From: Cerrena zonata
Taxonomy: Eukaryota; Basidiomycota; Agaricomycetes; Polyporales; Cerrenaceae
Length of the DNA stretch: 64,000 nucleotides
Reading direction: 5' to 3'
Assembly (NCBI GenBank): GCA_038087015.1
Contig: JASBNA010000071.1
Location: 1 to 64,000, forward strand
The position numbers and the translations under genes are program-made. Under the pieces are notes generated by a model, which worked only from the letters and a program-made list of their open reading frames with translations, made no database searches and was not told the DNA's origin. Positions 21,635 through 33,000 of this stretch are shown in pieces. Numbering within the stretch: the first letter of the stretch is position 1; the number at the start of each line of letters is the position of its first letter.

Positions 21635-23307
21635 ATGGTCAACTGGCAGTCACCAGAGGAAATCGCAAAAGATGGAGGTGAGTGTCTCTGTTGCTTCGTG
21701 TGGATGGTCGACCCTGAACATATCCACAGAGGCGTTTGATAGGCTGATGCACGCCCTCCTGGGTCTGTACATGTACGTGTATTTCTGTGGTGTATCAGTT
21801 GTAGCGGGCGGGCTAACAACTTTGTAGTTGGGAGTTTGTCATGTCCCTCGACTTTGACTGGGATTTCGTGACTCGTAAAAAGAGATTCCGCTGGCCCATG
21901 GTACGTTCCCTCATCCCGCCCTCACTACCACTCGACTCAGCCCGCTGTAGATCTTTTACTTTGCAAATCGATACTTCTTGCTGTTTGCGCTCATTGGCAT
22001 GTAAGTTGCCGCTTTTGTTCAAGAAGAGTCTAGTGACTGATCGGATCCCCAGTGCTATTGCCCTGAATGTTACGGTGTATGTTGTTCCTGATTTGCTGTG
22101 CTGGTAGGTCAAGCAACTCATTCTCTCATTCTAGACCGGTAGACTGCCAGGCGCTGTACACATACAATCAGGTATGTCCGCTCGTTTCGGATGCATATGG
22201 CAAGACTCACCTCCTGCTAGGTCTTTGGTAACGCGGCGATTGGTCTTGCCAGTATCAATTTGTCTCTCCGAACGTAGGTCTTGGCTTCTAATTGCTCTTC
22301 AAATGATCTCACAAAATGGTACAGCATGGCCGTGTGGTCGCAGTCCAGATATATTGTTATCCTTCTCGTGATGATCATCATGGGACATTGGTCACTTCTC
22401 CTTCACGGTAAGCTTATTCCCCTTTCCATATCATTAGGGTTACTCAATCCCCCTGTAGGTATCCTACTCAAGGCAGAGTGGATGAACGGGACGTGTGTCA
22501 TTACCAACACCGATAACAAGATCTTGGCTGCGAGTTTCATCTACTCGATGGCTTTCGATTTCATCGTACTTTTGCTGACCGCATACAAACTTGCAACGCC
22601 TACTAAGAATGCCAAGCGGTCGAGGCTGATGACCCTTATTTTCGGTGATGGGCTGATTTACTTCATTATTGCCTTCTTGGCCAACTTGATTGCCACTGTA
22701 AGAAATTTTCATCGAGAGCCTTCGGAGACATTAACACCCCGTCCTTGTAGGTCTTCATGCTGGCGAACTTGAACCCGGTGATGTCGATTGTCGCCAACGT
22801 ACCCGCTGCCATCGCTTCCACCGTAAGTTTCTTTTCCTGACCTCTGCACGTTATTCTGACTGATTATTTTGCGCTAGACTGTAGCGTGCAGGGCTGTACG
22901 ACGTCTGACCAACTACACTTCTCCGGGTGCAGAAGTATTTTCGTACGTCGTTGGCATATGCTTCTAGCTCAGATATTGATATCGTCTGATCGCAGGTCGA
23001 CGGGACACTCCACTCTCGCGTTCAGCCGTCGCGGGGGAATGACAGCCCCTAACATTTCCCTGTCGGACAAGAAACTCGACGGTGTACATGTCCAGGTGCG
23101 TTGGGCGATGGTGCCCCCTACTTGAATGTTTTGCTGACGTCATTGTCCATTCAGATGGAGACTTTCGCTGCCGTATCCGAAGGAGACCCTTCAGATCAGT
23201 CTTTTATTCAGTACGATGCGTCGGGGAAGATGATCACGCCAGATAGCTTCGATCCTGAGGCTCAAGCGATTAGTGACGAGTTCAAGAAACCGCACAACGA
23301 GTACTGA
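21635..23307 (+). CDS. Multi-pass membrane protein of a widespread Agaricomycete family
   Basis: The start MVNWQSPEEIAKDG has a good context (CACCATGG). Exons are short and separated by GT-AG introns of about 50-80 bases. Recognisable blocks are HALLGLYMWEF, SLDFDWDFVTRKKRFRW, YFANRYFLLFALIG, CQALYTYNQVFGNAAIGLASINLSLRT, MAVWSQSRYIVILLVMIIMG, KILAASFIYSMAFDFIVLLL and GDGLIYFIIAFLANLIATV. These give about six or seven hydrophobic segments, followed by a cytosolic-looking tail ending KPHNEY. I know this arrangement as a common hypothetical protein of Agaricomycetes related to DUF6533-type seven-helix proteins. Its ligand or role is unknown. A truncated copy lies at 15.4-15.8 kb. Confidence 0.85.
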
Positions 23308-23661
23308 TCGCCGAATTGAGCTGGCTCTTGACTCTCGACTTCTTGACATCTCGAATTGAATCTCTCCTCTGCGTCACCCACCCTCAAAAAGTATATCCCC
23401 CCTTATCGGACAGTTCTTCATACCCAAGCATACCAGTTATTGCGCTCTCGCACAACTCTCACATTCATTTGTCTCTTCCACTTGCAATCTGTTTTCGTCT
23501 GTATCATTGTTTTCGCATTGCAGTCTCGTTTTCCCTGTTGTTCTCTGGCTCTTCGTCTGGCTCTACGTGCATAGAAGTGTCCGCCCCCCTCTCAAACGGT
23601 TATCATGTTGTTTCAAATGTACTATAGATTACTGGACTTGTGGCCTCGTTCACGTTTAGGA

Positions 23662-23667
23662 AATAAA
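23662..23667 (+). terminator. AATAAA polyadenylation-like signal
   Basis: AATAAA lies 355 bases after the stop of the membrane-protein gene, in a T-rich 3' region without ORFs. It is a candidate 3' end signal only. Confidence 0.4.
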
Positions 23668-24820
23668 CTTCAGTAAGTTGATACGTACTACGGCTCATGT
23701 ATTCCCAGTCCGCCAACCACGGATGCATGACCTTTGTCGATTGCTGATGGTGAGTGTGAATATCTTGGATTTACAGCTATCAACGTAAGTGATCCCGATG
23801 TTCACATCGGTGCTTCTTTATCCACTCATCTCGACCGATGGACATCTCTTCAACGGCGATTACCTGACAATGTGTGATATTCGGCATTTACGCTCCGGGA
23901 TGTCTCGGTCTCGAAGAGTCTAGATGTCCGGTATGTCAGATGTGATGTTCGAAAGTGAAGAGAGAATGTTCGTCTTTTGGATGCTGTCAGTTTTTTTGGA
24001 TTGGAAGAGGTTGGCGGAGGAGTGCCCGAGAGATCCGGAGCAGGTGCTAGTGAAGGGTGGTGAGTACATAAGGTGATGGGAGTTCTATTCGGGAGGGAGG
24101 TTGGATATCGGGGGTTCCAATCGTTATTTTATTAATATTGAAAGCTTGGGCTCTTGGAAGACTGCTGTAACATATCCCGATACCGAGAGTACTTGGTCAA
24201 AAAAAATCAAACCTGAAACTTAGGTCATAATATTCTACGATAATATTCTCTACCAAAACCAAAAATGGTCAACATGAATCAGATCGTATGTTGAGAAATC
24301 TACCCGATGCGGAGGATTTGCCTTTTTGGGGTGATTACTAAATTTAGAAAGTCGCGGTTGTTGTTGCTGGATGAAACTTGGTTTGTTGGCTTCAAGTTCA
24401 GGCCATCAGCTACTACATGATACTGGTGTCAAGGGCATGCATGAAGATTACGATGAAGGACATTGATAGCAACAATACGTGGATATCCATGAAATAAAGA
24501 ATCATGTACACCATGGGTGCGTCGCCCCGAACACACGTCACTGACACCTTTACTTCTCATTTACCCTGATATCTTTTATGATTCTTAGGAAAGAGGGCGT
24601 AAGTTAAAAATGCAGCAACTTCAAGTAGGGCAGTCGCGTCTTTGACTCTCAGGCTCACCCGCAACTCGGGTCACAACTTCTATGTTAGAGAGAAGTACTT
24701 ATAATACTAGCTGTTGCTCCTCCTTTATGAAAATGTATGAAGACAAGCGCATGAACGCGATAAAAATACCCTGTACCCGAAGTCGAAACCGCGCAACTTC
24801 AACGTTACTCTCACACCACC
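23668..24820. other. Intergenic
   Basis: I see no supported gene, RNA or repeat. Confidence 0.4.
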
Positions 24821-25221
24821 ATGGCGTGTCTGTGGTCTCTGTGGTATAACCTCTCGGACTTCTATCTTTGTGGATATGGTGGGTGGGTCGTCATGAGTTA
24901 ATTCCGGCCCGGCTGCCTCCTCGAGTTATCATGACTTTATACTGACGTTGGCCAGAAAGGCGATCACAGGGATACTGTAATCCAGAGACTTTCGGAGTAT
25001 GTAGGCCGGAGTGTCAAACTGGTGCCAGAAAGAAGTTGAACTTTGTAAGTACTGAATGACTTCAATTTACTACAATCTGCCACTAGAAACTATTCGACAA
25101 TGAGTTATTGTTGGTACCAAGCTCTTTTCTGGGTGAGCGTATTTTTGACTCAGATTTCTCTCTGAAGTTTACCTTGGGACATGTTCTAGACGGGCAATTT
25201 CATAAGGCTACCTATGGATAG
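24821..25221 (+). CDS. Candidate small cysteine-rich protein, 74 residues
   Basis: Tentative gene. The ATG at 24821 sits in CCACCATGG. Four exons, 24821-24878, 24956-25044, 25087-25132 and 25190-25221, join in phase through GT-AG introns to a TAG at 25219-25221. The product has cysteines clustered in CGYERRSQGYCNPETFGVC and RPECQTG but no clear signal peptide. Alternative frames over exons 3-4 (from MSYCWYQALFW to EFVEWLTEHWQ, ending at a good GTAAGT at 25282) and an open exon at 25424-25585 (ending QSAVFFELIIRL) are equally possible. A different, larger or decayed gene may therefore occupy 24.8-25.6 kb. I do not recognise any of these pieces. Confidence 0.3.
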
Positions 25222-25623
25222 CACCATGGGCTTGGTTTCACAGGGAGAATTCGTCGAATGGCTGACAGAGCATTGGCAAGGTAAGTTTAGACACCTTCTA
25301 TCATCAGAAACCAGCTCTGGATCGAGGTTCGCGGCTGGATACTTACACCTGACGACCCCTGGGTATGACGCTGCTTGTATGGAACAAGCTGTATTAGTAA
25401 AATTCTAGCTACCAGGTAACGTTAGCCCAGCCGTTACACCTTTGCCTATGACATTCATGAGAGACATCTGGGGTAAATTTGCTACTTCATCGCATGATGA
25501 AGTCAGGAAGGTTGGAGTTGTGGAGATCGCGGGTGTCCGTCTGTTACAGAGTGCCGTATTTTTCGAATTGATTATTCGTTTATAAACAGATACAGATGTG
25601 GACGAACGAAACACTCAGTAAAC

Positions 25624-27738
25624 ATGCAACCTGCTGTCATATTCGCCATCTTCCTTGCATATTTTCTTCTGTTGAAATGGGTGAAACGCTCCGCTAAACC
25701 TGCCTTGCCCTTGCCACCTGGTCCTAAAGGTTATCCCATCATCGGTAACCTCCTCGACATACCTTCTGCAACGCCATGGAGGACATTCACAGAATGGTCG
25801 AAGGTTTACGGTTCGTCCAGACTCTTGTGCTTATCGAACAGGTAGCTTATGAGCCTAATCTTAGGAGACGTAATGTACTTGAAGCTATCCAGGAAGCCAG
25901 CTGTCATTTTGAGCTCTGCCAAAGCTGCTTTCGATCTTCTGGAGAAGCGATCGGATATCTATTCAGATAGGCCAAGTTCACTCATCCTAAAACTGTAAGT
26001 GTCTAGTTGAGCATTCGTTATGATTCTGACTAGGATTTGGGGGCGCATTGTCATAGAATATCCTGGGATTGGAACCTCGGAGTGATGCCGTATTCTCAAA
26101 AGTGGCGCGCTCATCGTCGAGAGTTCCATCAATTCTTCAACCAACGTGAAGTGCCAAGATTTCAGTCTACTCAGCTGCATGAATGCCACGCTTTTCTTCG
26201 ACGTCTAGTAGGATCACCTGACAACCTGGAACAACACATTCGGCAGTAAGTGCTACCTACCTCTCAGTACCCTCACTTCTATAATTGAACACAATTCATG
26301 TCATGGTACTAGTTTACTCACAGCAATCATCCTGAAGATCACCTACGACATGGATATTACCGACATAAACGATGAATACGTCCATCTAGCACGGGAAGCG
26401 GTACTGGGTTTTAGTGTTTCAATGATCCCAGGGGCCTTTTGGGTAGAACATTTTCCGATTCTCAGATTCATCCCAGCATGGTTCCCTGGGTTCCCGTTCA
26501 GGAAAACGGTAGATTACTACCGACCTATTGTCGAGACTATGCGGAGCAAGCCGTTTGACAAGATTCAGCAAGATCTAGTGAGTCACAGTCTTCCTACTAA
26601 GATCTCGTTCCTTTCTGATGGGACTGCCATTTAGAATGAGGGAAAGGTCAACCCCTCGGTAACTGCTTCGTTAATCGAACGTCTACAGCGCAAGTCAGGC
26701 GGTGTTGCCCTTAGTTCCACAGATGACGAACTGGCCCGGAATGTTACGGGTCTCGCATACGCAGGTGAGTTTTATTATAATCCCTCGCAGAAACAGAACT
26801 CACTCCCCAAACATTTGGTTCCGTCAGCGGCGGCAGATACAGTCAGTATCCTTTCACGGTATCCTGATATACTCATATGATATTGGCCTTAGACCTCCTC
26901 TGCAACTCAAACATTCATGATTGCCATGGCACTATACCCCGATGTTCAACGAAAGGCTCAAGAAGAACTAGATCGTATCGTTGGTCCAAACAGACTTCCG
27001 GAGTTTGAAGATCACGATGACCTAGTTTATATCCAAGCTATCATACTGGAGGCGATGCGTTGGATGGTCGTGACTCCTCTTGGTGTTACTCATTGTGTAA
27101 CAGCGGACGACGAATACAAGGGATTTTTCATCCCAAAAGGAACCGCTGTCATTGCAGTAAGTGGTACCCCGGCAAAGTGTTGTTCGAATTACTCACCATT
27201 GTTATGCCTTATAGAACATTTGGTCTGCTACTCCTTCTGTCCTACGAAGGTTATTTCTGACACAACGTGATATCGTAGGGCAATGTTACATGATCCTGAT
27301 GACTATCCCGAACCAATGGTCTTCAAACCCGAACGGTATATCAAGGATGGCAAGTTAGATCCTTCTGTCCAAGATCCCCTTACCCTTGCATTCGGCTTCG
27401 GTAGAAGGTTTGTAGCTCTCAGTTCAATTACTCAAGAAAATTGATATTGACTCTCGATACGCAGAATCTGCCCTGGTCGATATCTAGCCATGGGATCCTT
27501 GTTCATCACTATTGCCTCGGTTCTCCATACGTTCAATATCGAACCTACCATGAGCGAAGATGGAAAGATGTTTGATCCGTTCTCGTCTGTGGTGTCGGGG
27601 GTCATTTCGTACGTATGGTTATTTGTAGCGTTGTGTATCGTCTTACAGGAATACTTTAGAGCTCCGGAATACGTCCCGTGCAAAGTAACGCCGCGGTCGG
27701 ACAAGGCTAAGCGGCTGATACAAGAGTCGTCAGTTTGA
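25624..27738 (+). CDS. Cytochrome P450 monooxygenase 1 (microsomal)
   Basis: The N-terminal membrane anchor (MQPAVIFAIFLAYFLLLKW) is followed by the hinge LPLPPGPKGYPIIGN. C-helix WRAHR lies near 26104. The I-helix AAADTT is built across a mini-exon at about 26828-26841, flanked by two introns. ExxR is EAMR (about 27052) and the PERF-type motif is FKPERY. The haem loop FGFGRR / ICPGRYLA is split by an intron, with the Cys ligand near 27471. All hallmark residues and splice sites look intact, and about 500 residues is normal for the family. A haem-thiolate enzyme on the ER using NADPH-P450 reductase is expected; the substrate is unknown. It shares intron positions with the P450 genes at 41.3 and 45.0 kb. 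Confidence 0.9.
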
Positions 27739-28167
27739 CCTAGCACTTTATCCGTATGTGCATGTACTTTCTATATTGTTTCACTATTAACTAGATGAAT
27801 CCTTTGTCGGATCATAAGAGTGAATAATCGAAAGGATGTGTCTATTGGCTACGTAGGACCGATCGATTCCGAAGGACTCTTCTATCAATTTAAAAATACT
27901 AAGGACATCCATTTCGTGCTTGATCACGGTAGTAGTATACAGAACGCAGACTCAATATCGCAATGAATTCCAAGCTCGTCTCAGGCACCGATGTACGCTT
28001 GAAAACGATCTCACGATTAATATCCTGAGGCTTTTGTTATTGAAGGGGAGCTTCTCATGAAGAGCCTGAGGGAACAGCTATTTGATGCAATTGGAAGGTT
28101 CGTGAATATTATCTGAAATACATTTATTACTTATTGTAAAGTTCAAACCCTATCTAACTTGCAAAGA
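27739..28167. other. Short convergent intergenic region
   Basis: This lies between the P450 and the minus-strand MYND gene. I see nothing in it. Confidence 0.4.
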
Positions 28168-29174
28168 TCAAGAAGTAGGGGCATGGCAGGCGACCTTGTG
28201 GGACCTATCAGTGGAAGAATATATTAGTGTTGGAGTTTTAGACATTATATGATTGCAAGACGTACTTCCAATCCGCTGTCTGACAGTCTCTACCGCAGTC
28301 TTTCAAGGTAAACGTAGGGACCCATCAAAATTACAATGCGAAATATGACACGATTTGTAACTCACATGCTACCTTCTTGCACTTACTGCAACGCGACAAT
28401 TTCACTTCACGTTTTCCACAGGAGCTACAACTATCTGTCGCGATCGAAATAGTGTCATCGACGGAGATATCACCGAACGCGTCTACCCGTGTATTTCGCG
28501 CTTGAACAACATCCCTCCTGAAATTTCCGTCCTGTGAGCCATGAGCTTGCTGAGCCCTTTGTGCGTTGATAGTATCATTTCGAATGATGACAGCGAGGTT
28601 ATCCTTGACCTGCTGCACGCAATTCATCGCCCACCGATCAAGGTATTTGCTCTGTAGGTCAACATTATTCCACGGAGGATATGTGGCCGCAAGTTCAAGA
28701 GTTTCCTGATATCTTTTTTGCGGTAGTAGCTCGATTCTTCTTCTCCCATGCAATAAGACCTAGAGTGAAGCCGGCGTAGATCTGAAGTGTTTTGAGGAGC
28801 AGCTTCTCTTTCGGAGTAGTAAATCGCGAGAACTCCTTGCTACTATTTGGGCGGAACTCGTTGATCAGTTTGTAACCATCGGGGGCATTTTCTGATTAAC
28901 GGTCAGTCATATTAGAAAATATAGACGGGGAGCAGGAACCTTGATTGAACGATCCGTCTCTGAAAAAGCTAGTAAGCCCATCGAAAGACATTGCAAGGAT
29001 CTCGAGTGGAGCTGCAGGAATGCTAGGGAGAGTGCCCGGCGGGGGTATCTGCATCAGGTTCTCGTCTTTGAGGATTTTCCTGATGCATTTCACATATAGA
29101 TCAAGAGGTTTCTTCTGATCGTTACCGAAAAATGCAAGAGGGACCTGCTGAAAGACCTGAAAGGCTGTAGACAT
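28168..29174 (-). CDS. MYND zinc-finger protein with a frame break
   Basis: Exon 1 is 29174-28940 (MSTAFQVFQQVPLAFFG). Exon 2 is 28891-28366 and two short exons follow, ending at TGA 28170-28168. The C-terminus is a complete MYND finger assembled over three introns: CSSCGKREVKLSRCSKCKK, then YCGRDCQTADWK, then SHKVACHAP, with all Cys/His ligands present. The helical middle reads KLLLKTLQIYAGFTLG, then QETLELAATYPPWNN. Between these the frame changes by one base at a run of six T (28714-28719). As given, the protein stops at 28697-28695, before the finger. Splice phases upstream and downstream agree only if exon 2 is one base shorter. This is either a real null allele or a homopolymer error. 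MYND domains bind proline-rich partner peptides; the role here is unknown. Confidence 0.75.
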
Positions 29175-30006
29175 GGGAGTTTCAAGTTTTGCGATCGAAA
29201 TTCAGGTCGAATGCCAGAATTTGAGTGGAGAGAGACTGATTTTCATTCAACACAAAGTACGGTACTAGGACAAGTCTTTCCAAGCTCCGAAACCTCCATC
29301 CCAAAAAGGAAGGCTGGGAAAGTAGCTGCCACCGGAGCTGAGTCGGAGTAGTATAGCTCACAATTCCTTGGAGCTTGGAATGATATACAAAAGTCTCGAC
29401 ATCGGGAACCGAAACTACTATGATGGTACTAAGTACTAGCTATTGTAAAGATCCACTTCAGTATCGGTATGTTAATAATATGGTTAATTACGTAATATTC
29501 TCAAGACTAAACTTTTTCTGAGAAAAATAGGAAGTCTACCGGTACCTTCACAAGATCACCGTTTACCTCCGACTATTCAAACTGAAGCTGGTATATGGTT
29601 GGGATTAACAGCGATGGCATAGCTCAGCTAGGAATCCTAGGATGTCTTAGACTCTTCACCACTGAAACGGTACCAGGTACTAGGTAAGTTCAATCTTGTG
29701 TACAAACCACTTTTCAATTTACCTTACCATGACCCATTGACAGATGAACATATTATTCTTCGTCATGCAGACTTGAATGACCAGAAACACCTTGGAGGCA
29801 TATTTGCGTCCCACAGGCAAATGGTCGCTCTATCTCAGCTTGGGAAATAGGCATCCATTGTTGGACACAGACGCCAAGTTATTGGTTTGCGGTAGCAATT
29901 CATACAACCCAAATGGATGGGCCACGTCGGTACGTGCGTGCTTATCGATATCTCTCACAGACCCGCTTTCCCCCCATAATCTCATCTCCCTAGCTGTAGT
30001 ACAGAC
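29175..30006. other. Divergent intergenic region
   Basis: This separates the MYND gene and the giant DUF3638 gene and should hold both promoters. It contains one 11-base inverted repeat pair, listed separately. The ORF at 29777 has no support. Confidence 0.4.
29278..29380. repeat. Inverted repeat, 11-base perfect arms
   Basis: TTCCAAGCTCC (29278-29288) and GGAGCTTGGAA (29370-29380) are exact complements enclosing 81 bases. It may be a tiny fold-back element or chance. Confidence 0.6.
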
Positions 30007-33000
30007 ATGGGGACCGATATACGAACCTTCATAGGTCTTATTGAACACATTTTCTTACCACCAGAGCTACCTCAGGCGGCACCGAGCGAACATGAGGAGC
30101 AAAACATCAATATCCTCATGTCACAGGCCACCCTCGAGTTCGCACAGGAATACGTATCCAACCTTTCTATCGAGAAAGGAGAGCAATGGGTCCCCGTTAT
30201 TGACATGTTACGTCAATTGTTACGCACATCTCAAATACCGCTCTCGAAACAGACTCTTTACGGAGATCTACGTGGGATGAAACAGAATAGTATGGGTTGC
30301 CTTGGTCTCCTGGACTAATGTTAATCAATCGATTCTGCAGGTTTACTCGCGTTACATATCCGTGCGCAGAATGCGTGCGTTGTCGTTCGCCGACTCGCGA
30401 CGGAGGTTGTTTTTGAAGTATTCGAAGTATCTCTAAAGAACGAACCGGTGATGAGCACCACCGGGAAGCTCGAATGCTCCTACCCCGGACATGCCGTGGC
30501 CATCCCTACCTCGACATTCGCTGACCATTGCTTTCTTTCGGAGCTTTCCTCATTTTTGACGCAGATGGACGTCGATCTCATAGACGACGTCACTCCAAAG
30601 ACTCGAAAAGCTGGCACAAAGGTCCCCGAGACGAGAGACTCTATTGACTCCCGATACATCTCCCACCTCTTGATCGCGATCCTTGGCGGATTAGGACGTA
30701 CAGTCGATGTACGACGAGTTCGAAAGCGAATCGCAGATGATGTTCTGTGGCTCGATGCAGCCAAACCTTGGCGTCGGGCTCCGCTTTGGTTGATTATTCG
30801 TGTCGTGCTTCAAACCACTTTGAAGCATCATGATGAATACAAAAGCTTCATGATATTTCTTCGGGCTCGGCTTATGTCAAAAGCAATCGAACATGGCATA
30901 TCCAGTGACATGTTGTTCACAATGAGAGCGAAGGTGGCTCGCGGGTTTTATAAACTCTGCGAGACGCCTACGCCCGCATTTGTTGATACCATCGTAGCGA
31001 GTACCGTGAAGAATGCCGGCCAGCTCCTGCAGGACAGATGGGAAACAATCCAAAGGGAACAAGCCATATCTCCTCCATGGGATCCCTCGAGTTGGAATCT
31101 TGATTCCGCAACCAAGCTGACTTTGCCAAAGTCATACGACTATATTATGCAGGCTCTGCAACGCAAGCAGGATACCCCAACGAATACATTCGTACCTGAC
31201 AATCCTCGCCGTCTAGGGAAAACTTCAGACTTCAGTCACTATCGCAATGAAGGATTGACAAAGGACTTCGCCGACCATGGGTTAATTGCATTACATGATT
31301 TCGAGGAATCTATTCATGCCTACATTGACTCATGGGTTCGAGTCAATACGGATAGCCCTGACGCATGCGAGACACTTGCCTCCTGTTTTGAACAATATCA
31401 GAAAGTGGCCCTGACAGATTACGCGTCCAACCCAGAGGATGGATCGATTGTGGTCCTCACTTTGATGGAAATATGGGTCGCTCTTGATAAGATCACCATT
31501 ACCCGATTCCCTCTTCTTCCTCAATATGTGCCGGATATACCATGCACATTCCTTCATCCTCTCCTACTTCGCCATTCCCGCTTCCTGGATCGTGCTGAAA
31601 TGATTGAGCATTATATAGCAAGTCGACACCAAGGCGCCGAGTACTCGTCTGTCTTTTCAGACACATTAACGGGCCAATCCATCTCTACACGATACTTCCA
31701 GCAATCGCATACCCTACAGGAACTCAAATTGAACATGGAAACCCAAGCAAGAACAGAACGAGAGTCTAGGCTCGCCCGGCTCAAAGATCTGAACAAAGAA
31801 TACACACAACTTATGTCGCAAAGCTCGGCTCTTGACCACGAGTACAAGCAGCTTTTGGATAAGCATCAACGCCGCTATACCAAACATAAAGCTAAATCCT
31901 GCTCCAAGTGTAAACTAGAGAAGCAAGCAAGACAGCTATCGATTACCGTCCATGAGTGGCCATTGCCCTCCGATCGATTGCAGGCGGAAAGAGTGGTTTT
32001 TGAATTGGCATGTCCTATAGAATTCTCGATCTGGAGGAATGTGACGTTCAACATGCTGTGTACCATAGGGACGAACAATGCCAATGTAGACCCTGCTGAT
32101 GCTAAACGTGACCTACCCTCATCCGACTTGTTCCAGTGGATGTCCCAACCTTCTTACAAACGTATCACGCTATCATCAACCACCAAACAATTTACTCGTA
32201 GCCACTATCGTCCCGTTAACATACCAGCCAAAGAATCAGCGGTACTGCTGAACCACGGGTCTCACTGGCGTCTGTATGATCGTGACAGTGGAACTTGGGC
32301 CGCTAATCGGTTCGACAAGACCAGCGTGGCATCGTATGGGACCTACTGCATTTCTTGTGATAGTCCGTATGCATATCTTCAGCATACACTGTCCTCGACT
32401 TGTCATACTGCCAATGAAGCTCTAGCAGAGCAAGTCAAGTGTCCATCGGAACTCACTCTGCATGAACACATTGCCTATGGAACCCTGCGGAGTGGCGGCC
32501 GAACACAGTGGTTGAATGTCATGCGTGAATGTGCATCAAATGCTCTCTCGTTTGAACGCGAAGAGGTCCACCAACTCTTGGCACAAGCTGTGTGTCAGCT
32601 AGGACCGCGTTCTTCGGCAGACTCCACTTCTACTCGAGAATGGCACGAAGTCTTGGCTGACTCGGATTTTTTACTTCTTCTACTGGATATTCTTCAAACT
32701 TCACTAATGGGAGTGGAAGCAAATTGGAGACAAGTCGTGACAATCAAAACAATTGGTATTTCGACTCTCACCTATCAATTAGCTCTTGGACTAATCCAAT
32801 TGTCTTAGTTATCATCGTCTCTCGGGTACTCGCCTCCCAACTGAGCGGTACTGAAGTTTCGAACAGATCTTATGAAATCCTGCGAAAGGCTAGGCTTATA
32901 ACTTACCGGTGGGCTCTAGAGTTGGAGAAAGTCATTGAGGCCAGAACGGAACCTCAAGAGATTCGGGACTACTCCCAACGTATTCTTGTTGTGGCTGCAA

